A DNA stretch of 17,506 bases from NCBI GenBank assembly GCA_020847775.1, contig JADLBI010000151.1, positions 1 through 17,506 of the forward strand, written 5' to 3'. A model generated the notes under the pieces. The model was not told the DNA's origin. It was given only the letters and a program-made list of their open reading frames with translations, and made no database searches. This document shows positions 7,411 to 14,196 of this stretch, piece by piece. The translations under genes were made by a program, and so were the position numbers. Positions within the stretch are counted from its first letter, which is position 1, and each line of letters starts with the position of its first letter. The stretch is from Opitutaceae bacterium (GTDB taxonomy: Bacteria > Verrucomicrobiota > Verrucomicrobiia > Opitutales > Opitutaceae).

Positions 7411-7725
7411 ATGCTCGCTTGTTTCAGTCTGCCTGACTGTGGCATGCACCTGACTAAGGACACACTCGCGTTTATCGAAGGCGTCGGCGGACCCGAGCTA
7501 ATGATGATTTTGTTCGTCGTGTTGCTCCTCTTCGGCGGGCAGAAACTACCCGAATTTGCCCGCGGCCTAGGCAAGGCCATGCGCGAATTCAAAAAAGCCG
7601 CCGGCAACGTGGAGGATGAAATCAAACGCGCCATGGACGAGCCTGACGAACGTCCCGCCATCAAACCCGCTCCCGCGCTCAAACCGGCGGAACCGACGAA
7701 ACCCGCCACCCCGCCGGAGCCCTAA
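7411..7725 (+). CDS. tatA: Sec-independent protein translocase TatA/TatE-type subunit
   Basis: A 104-aa protein with the TatA layout: a short transmembrane helix at about 28-42 (GPELMMILFVVLLLFG), the hinge GGQKLPEFARG, and an amphipathic helix to about residue 66 (KAMREFKKA). A charged then Pro/Lys-rich cytoplasmic tail follows. TatA oligomers form the conducting element that passes folded twin-arginine substrates across the inner membrane. No tatB or tatC is adjacent, so it is an orphan tatA here. The start is uncertain. The ATG at 7411 adds an atypical Cys-containing segment (LACFSLPDC), and the ATG at 7444 (MHLTKDTLAF) would give a more usual N-terminus. Neither has a well-spaced ribosome site. 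The secreted enzyme downstream has a Sec-type, not twin-arginine, signal. Confidence 0.88.
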   Translation: MLACFSLPDCGMHLTKDTLAFIEGVGGPELMMILFVVLLLFGGQKLPEFARGLGKAMREFKKAAGNVEDEIKRAMDEPDERPAIKPAPALKPAEPTKPATPPEP

Positions 7726-7788
7726 ACCGGCCACTCGCGTCCAGCCATTCCCAACCGCACACCCGACACGCCACGCTCCCTGCTGCAT

Positions 7789-9018
7789 ATGAAATTTTTC
7801 CGCGGGCTGCTTCTACCCATCATCGCCTTAGCCGCGGCGCACCTGTGCGGAAACACCCCCGCGCCTAATCCCATCGTCATTCTCATCTCGATCGACGGCG
7901 GACGCTGGGACTACCTGGCCAAATATGCTCCACCCACACTCTGCGCGCTTGCCGCCGACGGCGTGCAAGCCGAGCGGATGATCCCCTGCTTCCCCTCCTC
8001 CACCTTCCCCAACCACTACACCCTGGTCACCGGCCTGCGGCCGGTGCACCACGGCATTATCAGCAATAACATGTTTGATCCCGCGTTGAACGCCACGTTC
8101 ACGCTGCGCAACGCCGGCCCTCGTGAAAGCCGCTGGTGGGGCGGCGAACCGGTGTGGGTGACCGCCGAAAAACAGGGCATCACCACCGCCTGCATGTTCT
8201 GGCCCGGCTCCGAGGCGGAGATCGCCGGTGGCCGCCCGACGCGGTGGAAACCCTACGATATGCAAGTGACCAGCGAACAACGCGTCGATCAAGTGCTCGC
8301 GTGGCTACAACTGCCCGCCACAGAACGCCCGCGCTTCATCACCCTGTATTTCGATATCGTGGACAGCGCCGGGCATGAACACGGCCCCGACGCGCTCGAA
8401 ACACGCGACGCTCTGCTCGAGGTGGATCGCGCCATCGGCAAACTCGTGCGCGGCGTGAACTCGGGCGGTCTCGCCTCCTCCGTCAACTACGTCGTCGTGG
8501 CGGACCACGGCATGACGGACATCAGCGCGACGCGGCGCATCGCCCTCGATGATTTTGTGGACCCCGCGACGGTGCAGGTTGACTTCTCCGGCTACCTCGT
8601 CGGCCTTCGCCCCCTCGATGGCGACGTGGACAAACTCTATCAGAAATTCGCCGGCACTCATCCGCATTTCCGCGCTTGGCGGCGCGAGGAAATTCCCGCC
8701 TCGCTCCACTTCAGCGACAATTTGCGCATCCCGCCCGTCGTCCTCCTGCCCGATCCCGGCTGGCTGATTCTCCCCCGCGAAAAAATGGCAAACGACGACC
8801 GGCGCGGTTGGAAGCACGGCGGTGCTCACGGTTACGATCCGGCCGATCTCGCCATGAACGCGCTCTTCATCGCCTGCGGCCCCGCATTCCAATCTGGCCG
8901 GAAAATTCCGCCCTTCGAAAACATCCACGTTTACGATCTCTTGTGCGCCGCACTCGGCATCCAGCCCGCGCCAAACGACGGCGACCACCGGCTCGCATCC
9001 GAGGTTTTGCGACCGTAG
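7789..9018 (+). CDS. Secreted alkaline-phosphatase-superfamily enzyme, nucleotide pyrophosphatase/phosphodiesterase type
   Basis: A 409-aa protein with a Sec signal peptide (about 1-20; MKFFRG then a hydrophobic run) and the two-metal fold of ectonucleotide pyrophosphatase/phosphodiesterases. Metal and nucleophile residues are in the expected order: Asp36 in ISIDGGRWDY, nucleophile Thr72 in FPSSTFPNHYTLVTG, Asp192/His196 in DIVDSAGHEHGPD, Asp239/His240 in VVVADHGMTD, and His347 in HGGAHGYDP. Family members hydrolyse phosphodiester or pyrophosphate bonds of nucleotides, dinucleotides or lysophospholipids, and this one should act in the periplasm for phosphate or nucleoside scavenging. Cys20 is not in a proper lipobox, so I do not call a lipoprotein. 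The gene starts 63 bp after tatA and ends before a strong terminator. Confidence 0.88.
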   Translation: MKFFRGLLLPIIALAAAHLCGNTPAPNPIVILISIDGGRWDYLAKYAPPTLCALAADGVQAERMIPCFPSSTFPNHYTLVTGLRPVHHGIISNNMFDPALNATFTLRNAGPRESRWWGGEPVWVTAEKQGITTACMFWPGSEAEIAGGRPTRWKPYDMQVTSEQRVDQVLAWLQLPATERPRFITLYFDIVDSAGHEHGPDALETRDALLEVDRAIGKLVRGVNSGGLASSVNYVVVADHGMTDISATRRIALDDFVDPATVQVDFSGYLVGLRPLDGDVDKLYQKFAGTHPHFRAWRREEIPASLHFSDNLRIPPVVLLPDPGWLILPREKMANDDRRGWKHGGAHGYDPADLAMNALFIACGPAFQSGRKIPPFENIHVYDLLCAALGIQPAPNDGDHRLASEVLRP

Positions 9019-9052
9019 CCCGCGAGCCACGCGCCATTCATCCCGGCAGATC

Positions 9053-9081
9053 AACCGCTCCTCCCGAGGCGCGGTTTTTTT
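9053..9081 (+). terminator. Intrinsic terminator after the phosphodiesterase gene
   Basis: AACCGCTCCTC (9053-9063) pairs with GAGGCGCGGTT (9066-9076) with one mismatch, and the stem runs into seven Ts (9075-9081). It lies 35 bp past the stop at 9018 and should end the araC-tatA-phosphodiesterase direction of transcription. Confidence 0.85.
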
Positions 9082-9140
9082 GTAACTTTTGCGCACCTTG
9101 GTGCGTTTTAAGGGCAACTGAAATCCAAAACTTCACTACC

Positions 9141-9383
9141 ATGAAACTCATCAAAGCCCTCGAAATCACCGCCGTTGTCGGCATCGCCGCCTTCGCCGTT
9201 TCCGCCGCCCTCGGCGACTATTCCTCTGTGACGATCGCTCTCGCCACGGTGCCCCTCCTCCTCGTCTGCCTCCTGCGCGATTACACCCCGCGCCAGTCGC
9301 GCTGGGAGCCCACCCCACGGCCGGTGCGTTTCACTGCCACCACCCGCCCCGTGCGCCGCGCGGTTCACCAAATCGCCGCCTGA
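9141..9383 (+). CDS. Small two-helix membrane protein of unknown function
   Basis: An 80-aa protein starting at ATG 9141, the first Met after the terminator. Two hydrophobic helices (about 8-25 and 30-45) are joined by a short turn (GDYSS), and the segment LLRDYTPRQSRW leads into a basic, Pro/Arg/Thr-rich tail ending at TGA. Both termini probably face the cytoplasm. I do not recognise a named family. The pattern of two helices followed by a D(Y/F)(T/A)P(R/Q) motif and basic residues is shared with the 60-aa protein at 10165-10347, so the two look like distant paralogues. Its 5' region carries a short hairpin at 9092-9105. No Shine-Dalgarno is visible. Confidence 0.65.
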   Translation: MKLIKALEITAVVGIAAFAVSAALGDYSSVTIALATVPLLLVCLLRDYTPRQSRWEPTPRPVRFTATTRPVRRAVHQIAA

Positions 9384-9472
9384 CCATCCGGATGCGGGCC
9401 CGCCCATCCCGGCAAAGCGGTCCCGTCATTTGCCGATTGTGTCCGGCGCGCGGACCACGCAATCTCCGGCGC

Positions 9473-10000
9473 ATGAAAACTTCCCTGACCTACGGGTTTA
9501 TCATGGCGCTGGGCACTTCGCTGGTGAGCTTGGCTTTGTTCTTCCTCGGTTTTCACGACGATCCGGCCAAGGTTCAAACCTCGCAGAACATCAGCATGGT
9601 GCTGAACACAGCCATCGCCATCATCTGCATTGTGCTCGGCATGAGAGAAAAGCGCGCGCTGACGCCCGCGGATAAAAATTGGGGCTATGGCTCCGCGCTC
9701 GGCACCGGCCTGATGGTCAGCCTCTGGGGCGCGCTCTTCGCCACCCTTTACACCTATTGCTACTTCGCGCTGATCAACCCCGCGATGGGCGACGTGATCT
9801 ATCAGGCCCAAGTCCTCAAGATGGAGGAAGCCGGCATGAGCTCCGCCGACATCGCCCGCGCCGAGCCGATCATGCGCAAGTGGATGAGCCCGGTCGTCAT
9901 CACCATCATGGGCTTCTTCATGATCTTTATCTTCAACGTCCTCATCTCCTTCATCGCAGCCATCTTCGTGAAAAACCGCCCCGCCGCGATCGCCGCCTGA
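9473..10000 (+). CDS. DUF4199-like four-helix membrane protein
   Basis: A 175-aa integral membrane protein with hydrophobic segments at about 8-27, 40-57, 72-101 and 138-166. A hydrophilic, Met-rich stretch (108-136, with AQVLKMEEAG and IMRKW) lies between the last two. The layout and the NTAIAIICIVLGMREKR segment resemble DUF4199 proteins, common in Bacteroidota and Verrucomicrobiota and without known function. I chose the ATG at 9473 because translation begins there with MKTSLTYGFIMALG. An upstream ATG at 9392 in frame would add a basic, non-membrane leader unlike the family. It is followed by a strong terminator and neighboured on both sides by small two-helix proteins. Confidence 0.78.
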   Translation: MKTSLTYGFIMALGTSLVSLALFFLGFHDDPAKVQTSQNISMVLNTAIAIICIVLGMREKRALTPADKNWGYGSALGTGLMVSLWGALFATLYTYCYFALINPAMGDVIYQAQVLKMEEAGMSSADIARAEPIMRKWMSPVVITIMGFFMIFIFNVLISFIAAIFVKNRPAAIAA

Positions 10001-10021
10001 AACGCTCTCTTCACCCACGCC

Positions 10022-10051
10022 AACGCGGAGTCTGATCACTCCGCGTTTTTT
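10022..10051 (+). terminator. Intrinsic terminator after the DUF4199-like gene
   Basis: A perfect 10-bp stem, AACGCGGAGT (10022-10031) with ACTCCGCGTT (10038-10047), has a 6-nt loop and a T-run to 10051. It lies 22 bp after the stop of the gene ending at 10000. Confidence 0.9.
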
Positions 10052-10106
10052 ATTGGCCCTCGCCCAAGGTGCTGCGTCGCGCTTGGCCGCCAGGGCATTT
10101 CCGCCA

Positions 10107-10134
10107 ATAAAAAGGCCCGGAGGTTATCCGGGCC
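10107..10134 (-). terminator. Intrinsic terminator after the 60-aa two-helix protein gene
   Basis: A perfect 8-bp stem, GGCCCGGA (10114-10121) with TCCGGGCC (10127-10134), has a 5-nt loop. On the minus strand it is followed by TTTTTATT. It lies 30 bp beyond the stop of the small minus-strand gene. Confidence 0.88.
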
Positions 10135-10164
10135 CGGTTGAGTCGCGTGGTTCTCCGCGCGCGA

Positions 10165-10347
10165 TTATTTGACCCGCAGGCGCTTGCGTTGCGGAGCGAA
10201 GTCCGCCGCCGCCAGCGCCACCAGCACGCCGACCGCGATATACGATACCGCGACTTCGATGCTGATGGGGAAGCTCAGGCCAAGGGAAATGAGGAGGCTC
10301 GCGGCAAACGCACCGGCGAGAACTGAAGGACTGTGTAGGTTTTTCAT
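10165..10347 (-). CDS. Small two-helix membrane protein of unknown function, divergent from the OxyR-like regulator
   Basis: A 60-aa protein. The ATG at 10347 is preceded by GGAAAG with a 6-nt gap, which is better than the in-frame GTG at 10365. Two hydrophobic helices (about 8-25 and 30-48) are followed by AAADFAPQRKRLRVK, a short basic tail. It resembles the plus-strand protein at 9141-9383 in length of helices and in the D(F/Y)xP motif at the end of helix 2. No named family is recognised. Its promoter region is shared with the divergent OxyR-like gene, and a 6-bp hairpin lies in its leader (10361-10376). It has its own terminator, so it is an independent unit and a likely target of the regulator. 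A stress-related membrane role is speculation. Confidence 0.68.
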   Translation of the reverse strand: MKNLHSPSVLAGAFAASLLISLGLSFPISIEVAVSYIAVGVLVALAAADFAPQRKRLRVK

Positions 10348-10360
10348 GTTGATCTTTCCG

Positions 10361-10376
10361 GACACCGCTTGGTGTC
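10361..10376 (-). promoter_or_regulatory. Leader hairpin upstream of the 60-aa protein gene
   Basis: A perfect 6-bp stem of GACACC and GGTGTC with a 4-nt loop ends 13 nt before the ATG at 10347, immediately in front of the ribosome-binding site. It could shield the ribosome site or stabilise the message. Role is inference. Confidence 0.45.
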
Positions 10377-10384
10377 ACGCCCCG

Positions 10385-10438
10385 AGTATAACCCGACTTT
10401 ACAATAATAAAAATCGTTAGTATCTATGATAACTATCG
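10385..10438. promoter_or_regulatory. Divergent promoters and LysR-type dyad operator
   Basis: The interval between the small gene and the OxyR-like gene is AT-rich, unlike the surroundings. On the minus strand TATACT (10390-10385) is a 5/6 match to a -10 box for the small gene. On the plus strand TATGAT (10425-10430) is a 5/6 match for the regulator gene, only 17 nt before its ATG. A dyad, CGTTAGT-N10-ACTATCG (10415-10438), has 12 of 14 arm positions symmetric. It overlaps the plus -10 and lies upstream of the minus -10. This is the usual geometry for a LysR-type protein that represses itself and activates its divergent neighbour. Confidence 0.6.
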
Positions 10439-10447
10439 TATTATTCT

Positions 10448-11338
10448 ATGGAATTGTATCAGTTGAGGTCTCTGATTGTCGTCGCCGAAACGGGGAATTT
10501 CACCCGCGCATCGGCACAGCTAAACATAACTCAACCAGCTTTAAGCCAGCAGATTATAAATCTTGAAAAAGAACTGGATCACAAGCTCCTCCATCGGCTG
10601 GGCCGTCGCGCAGTCCTCACTGATGCCGGCCGCATTTTCCTCGAACGCGCGCGGCGAATCCTCTTGGAGGCAGACAACGCGGTAAAAGAGGTTCGCGACC
10701 AATCCTCCGCCGAAAGCCTGATCACGGTGGGTGCGATTCCCTCGGTGGCTCCCTACATCATCCCCGCGCTGATTGCCCAGGCTCGGCTCGACTATCCGCA
10801 GTTGCAAATCCATGCGCGCGAAGATTTTCGCGCCGACCTCGTGCAAGCTGTGTTGGAAGGCTCGCTTGATCTTGCGGTAGTCGCCACTCCGGTCCGGGCT
10901 CCGGCCCTCGCGGTTGAGAGCCTCATGCGCGAACCGCTTCTGCTCGCTGTCGGCGTCAATCACCGCTTTGCGCAAAGCCGCCGCATCAAGGCCGCCGACC
11001 TCGCTTCGGAGACCTTTGTGATGCTCGGCAGCTCTAGCTCGTTGACGGAACAGGTGCGCCAATTCTGCGGCGATCATCAGTTCCAGCCTCGCATCGGCTA
11101 CCGTTGCGCCCAACTCGCCACCGTGAAATCCCTCGTCACACTCGGTGTCGGCATCGCGATTCTTCCACGTATCGCCCGCTCCTCCAAGGACGACGGCAAT
11201 CTCGTCTATTTGCACCTCGAGGACACCAAACCCGAACGCGAACTCGTCATCATCCGCCACCTGCAAAGTTACCAAAGCCGTGGCGTGAGCCAGTTTCTCA
11301 CCATGCTGCGCGCCGGCGCGGTGCTCCCGACCCGTTGA
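10448..11338 (+). CDS. LysR-family regulator, OxyR-like, lacking the Cys199-equivalent
   Basis: A 296-aa protein. The N-terminal winged helix-turn-helix (about 1-60) has the LysR pattern ELYQLRSLIVVAETGNFTRA and LNITQPALSQQIINLEKELD, followed by the linker helix. The effector domain (about 91-290) resembles OxyR by eye: GAIPSVAPYIIPALIAQA, the EPLLLAVG strand and the VTLGVGIAILPRIA strand. When aligned with E. coli OxyR around the redox loop, Cys207 falls at the resolving Cys208, but the peroxidatic Cys199 position is Ser198. Another cysteine, Cys220, lies 13 residues further on. It is therefore OxyR-like in fold but need not sense peroxide by the classical disulfide. There is no Shine-Dalgarno and the leader is very short. 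The divergent two-helix gene is the likely target. Confidence 0.88.
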   Translation: MELYQLRSLIVVAETGNFTRASAQLNITQPALSQQIINLEKELDHKLLHRLGRRAVLTDAGRIFLERARRILLEADNAVKEVRDQSSAESLITVGAIPSVAPYIIPALIAQARLDYPQLQIHAREDFRADLVQAVLEGSLDLAVVATPVRAPALAVESLMREPLLLAVGVNHRFAQSRRIKAADLASETFVMLGSSSSLTEQVRQFCGDHQFQPRIGYRCAQLATVKSLVTLGVGIAILPRIARSSKDDGNLVYLHLEDTKPERELVIIRHLQSYQSRGVSQFLTMLRAGAVLPTR

Positions 11339-11385
11339 CCCGACAAAGGTTGCCGCCCGTCGTCCCCCGCCACTACACCTTCCCC

Positions 11386-13962
11386 ATGTTGGCAACACCC
11401 GCAGCATCGGCCACCGGCCCCCAATCGTCCGCGCCCGTCAAGCGACCGGAAATCCTCGCGCCGGCCGGCGATTGGGAATGCGTGCGCGCGGCGGTGGAAA
11501 ACGGGGCCGACTCGATTTACTTCGGCCTCGAGCGTTTCAACGCCCGGATGCGCGCGAAAAATTTCACCCAGGCCGACCTGCCCGCATTGATGGCGTTTTT
11601 GCATCACCGCGGCGTGCGCGGTTATGTGACGTTTAACACCCTCGTCTTCGCCGACGAACTCGCCGCCGCCGAGGATTACCTGCGCACCATCATCTGCTCC
11701 GGCGTCGATGCCGCGATCGTGCAAGACATCGGCATCTGCCGCCTCATCCGCCGCCTGTCTCCTGACTTTCCGATCCACACCTCCACGCAGATGACGGTAA
11801 CGAGCCCGGCCGGCGTGGAATTCGCCCGTGAACTCGGCGCGCAACTCGTCGTGCTCGCCCGCGAGAACTCCCTCGCCGAAATCAACGCGATCCAAGCCGC
11901 GCAAAAAACCGCGCCGGCTTCGTTGCCACTTGAGGTGTTCGTGCACGGCGCGCTCTGCGTCGCCTATTCCGGCCAATGCCTGACCAGCGAGTCTCTCGGT
12001 GGCCGCTCCGCCAATCGCGGCGAATGCGCCCAAGCCTGCCGGTTACCCTACGAGCTCGTCAGCGACGGCGCGAAAGTCGAACTCGGCGACCGCAAGTATT
12101 TGCTCAGCCCGCAGGATCTGTCCGGCCTCGACGTGCTCCCTGAACTCGTGCGCGCCGGCGTGGCCTCGCTGAAAATCGAAGGCCGCCTCAAATCCCCCGA
12201 ATACGTCGCGAGCATCACCCGCGTCTATCGCCAGGCCCTCGACAAAGTCATGGCGGAAATCGCCGGGGCTGCGCCTGCTGAATTTTCCGCACGCGCGGCG
12301 CGCTACGAACTGGAGATGAGTTTTTCACGCGGGCTCTACACCGGCTGGTTTCGCGGCATCAACAACCAGGAACTCGCGCACGGCCGCTTCGGCACCAAGC
12401 GCGGAGTCTATCTCGGCGAGATCACCCGGGTGGTCGGCGAGACGGTGCATCTGCAACCCTGCGCGCCGATCAAACCCGGCGATGGCGTGGTCTTCGACGC
12501 GGGCCAGCCCGAAACCGGCGAGGAAGGCGGCCGCGTTTATCAGGTTTCTCCACACCAAAACGAGGTCGTGCTCCAGTTCGGCCGCGGCGACATTGATTTT
12601 CACCGCGTGCGCGCCGGGCAGAAGCTGTGGAAAACCAACGACCCGGCGCTCGACCGCGAAGTGCGCGCCACGTTTGCCGGCGACAAGATCCGCCAGCAAC
12701 GCCCCGTCAGCTTCGAGGTGCATGGCCGCGCCAGCGGACCATTGACCCTGATCGCGCACGACGGAGAGGGTCACGTCGCCAAAGTCGAATCCATCCTCCC
12801 GCTCGCGACCGCGGAAACCCAGCCGCTGACGGCGGAACGCCTCACCGCGCAACTCGGCCGACTCGGCGGCACACCCTTCAAACTCGCCCGCCTCGACTCC
12901 CAACTCGAACCCGGCCTCATCCTACCGGTCAGCGAACTCAACCGCCTGCGCCGCGCCGTCATCACCGAACTCGATCGCCAACGCGCCGCGCCGAAACGGT
13001 GGATGGTGGGGGCGGTTGCCTCCAACCGCCCGGTTTGGATGCTGTCCGGCGAAGGGCGGTTGGGGACAACCGCCCCTACCCTGTCTCCCGAAGTCATCGC
13101 GGTGATTCGCAATCTCGATCAGGTCGCACCCGCTTGGGCGGCCGGGGCGCGCACGATTTATTGCGAGTTTGAAAATCCGAAACATTACCGCGACGCCGTG
13201 GCGCAGTTTCGTGGGTTGCAGGCGGGCCGACCCAACGACTCATCGATCTGGGTCGCCCCGCCGCGCATCTTCAAACCCGGCGAGGAGTGGATTCTTCAGC
13301 AAGTGCGCTCGGCCGGAGCAGACGGTTACCTCGTGCGCAATCATGAACATCTGCGCTACTTCGCGGCCGACCGCAAACGCGGGGACTTCTCGCTCAACGT
13401 CGCGAATCCCCTAACCGCTGAGTATTTCATCACACGTTACGGCTTGGAGCGCGTGACCGCGAGCTACGACCTGAACATCGCGCAATTGGTCGCGCTGCTC
13501 GACGCCGCGCCGGGCGCGTGGTTCGACATCACGCTCCACCAGCACATGCCGCTGTTTCACATGGAGCACTGCGTGTTCTGCGCGTTTCTGTCCACCGGCA
13601 AGGATTACCGCGATTGCGGCCGCCCGTGCGAAAAACACTGCGTGGCCTTGCGGGATCGCGTGGGCGCGGAATTGCCGCTGCGCGCCGACGCAGGCTGCCG
13701 CAACACCGTCTATAACAATCGCGCGCAAACCGGCGCGGAATACGCGCGAAAGTTGGTCGAGCTCGGCGCGCGGAGCTTCCGGGTCGAGTTTATCAACGAA
13801 AGCCCCGCCGAGGTCACCCGCACCCTCGCGCACTACACCCGCCTGCTGCGCGGCGAGATCTCCGGGGCGGAGCTTTGGCGCGACCTAAAACTCATCAACC
13901 AGCTCGGCGTCACCCGCGGCCAACTCGACGCCACGCCGCAGGTGATCCTGCGCAAAACCTGA
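11386..13962 (+). CDS. Large U32-family protein (RlhA/TrhP-like hydroxylation factor) with two U32-type halves
   Basis: An 858-aa protein. The first half (about 20-300) is a U32 barrel starting RPEILAPAGDWECVRAAVEN. It carries the family signature LEVFVHGALCVAYSGQCLTS and GGRSANRGECAQACR, with Cys191, 198, 214 and 218. Residues to about 535 form a DUF3656-like region ending LPVSELNRLRRAV. The second half (about 565-830) looks like another barrel with its own cysteine group (Cys729, 732, 744, 748, 752, 770). U32 proteins such as RlhA and TrhP hydroxylate 23S rRNA cytidine or tRNA uridine. E. coli RlhA is shorter (about 670 aa). The ATG at 11386 is chosen because family homology begins soon after. 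The open frame upstream belongs to the lysR gene's shadow. A palindromic element lies inside the interdomain linker. Confidence 0.85.
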   Translation: MLATPAASATGPQSSAPVKRPEILAPAGDWECVRAAVENGADSIYFGLERFNARMRAKNFTQADLPALMAFLHHRGVRGYVTFNTLVFADELAAAEDYLRTIICSGVDAAIVQDIGICRLIRRLSPDFPIHTSTQMTVTSPAGVEFARELGAQLVVLARENSLAEINAIQAAQKTAPASLPLEVFVHGALCVAYSGQCLTSESLGGRSANRGECAQACRLPYELVSDGAKVELGDRKYLLSPQDLSGLDVLPELVRAGVASLKIEGRLKSPEYVASITRVYRQALDKVMAEIAGAAPAEFSARAARYELEMSFSRGLYTGWFRGINNQELAHGRFGTKRGVYLGEITRVVGETVHLQPCAPIKPGDGVVFDAGQPETGEEGGRVYQVSPHQNEVVLQFGRGDIDFHRVRAGQKLWKTNDPALDREVRATFAGDKIRQQRPVSFEVHGRASGPLTLIAHDGEGHVAKVESILPLATAETQPLTAERLTAQLGRLGGTPFKLARLDSQLEPGLILPVSELNRLRRAVITELDRQRAAPKRWMVGAVASNRPVWMLSGEGRLGTTAPTLSPEVIAVIRNLDQVAPAWAAGARTIYCEFENPKHYRDAVAQFRGLQAGRPNDSSIWVAPPRIFKPGEEWILQQVRSAGADGYLVRNHEHLRYFAADRKRGDFSLNVANPLTAEYFITRYGLERVTASYDLNIAQLVALLDAAPGAWFDITLHQHMPLFHMEHCVFCAFLSTGKDYRDCGRPCEKHCVALRDRVGAELPLRADAGCRNTVYNNRAQTGAEYARKLVELGARSFRVEFINESPAEVTRTLAHYTRLLRGEISGAELWRDLKLINQLGVTRGQLDATPQVILRKT
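13005..13080. repeat. REP/BIME-like double-hairpin palindrome inside the U32 coding region
   Basis: Two identical 9-bp-stem hairpins, GGGCGGTTG/CAACCGCCC, lie at 13010-13031 and 13054-13075. Each has a 4-nt loop (CCTC and GGGA), and 22 bp separate them. The outer arms are also inverted: GGTGGGGGCGGTTG (13005-13018) and CAACCGCCCCTACC (13067-13080), matching at 13 of 14 positions. The block is in frame and encodes residues about 540-565 of the U32 protein, a low-similarity linker between its two halves. It looks like an extragenic palindromic element that entered a gene, but other genomic copies are not shown here. Confidence 0.7.
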
Positions 13963-13981
13963 ATCGCGCCGCCCAAGACAA

Positions 13982-14007
13982 GACGGGGCCGCTTGCGCGA
14001 CCCCGTC
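13982..14007. terminator. Hairpin after the U32 gene, possible terminator without T-run
   Basis: GACGGGGCCGC (13982-13992) pairs with GCGACCCCGTC (13997-14007) with one mismatch and a 4-nt loop, 20 bp after the U32 stop. No T-run follows on the plus strand, so termination strength is doubtful. The rest of the gap to 14196 shows nothing I can name. Confidence 0.4.
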
Positions 14008-14196
14008 AGGTCCAGCTTCAACTAACACTCCCGCGGTAAGCGCCACGGGAAGTGACACCTGCCCTGACCCAGCGTCAGCGCGCGGGTTCCACTTTTCCGC
14101 CCGCGCGCATGATTTTTCTGCCCAGTCCGGCCCGCGGCGGATTTCTGGGGTGGACTCGACGCGCATCTGCTTCTTAGTGGCCGCATCACCCTCGCC

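Noticed and set aside
9092..9105. Second hairpin CGCACC-TT-GGTGCG followed by TTTT as an extra terminator
   Set aside because: The stem is short, the T-run is only four bases, and a strong terminator lies just upstream. I treat it as a possible leader element of the small gene instead.
11104..11385. Upstream extension of the U32 frame by 94 codons
   Set aside because: It lies inside the lysR gene in another frame and reads as Arg/His/Pro-rich shadow. U32 homology begins shortly after the ATG at 11386.
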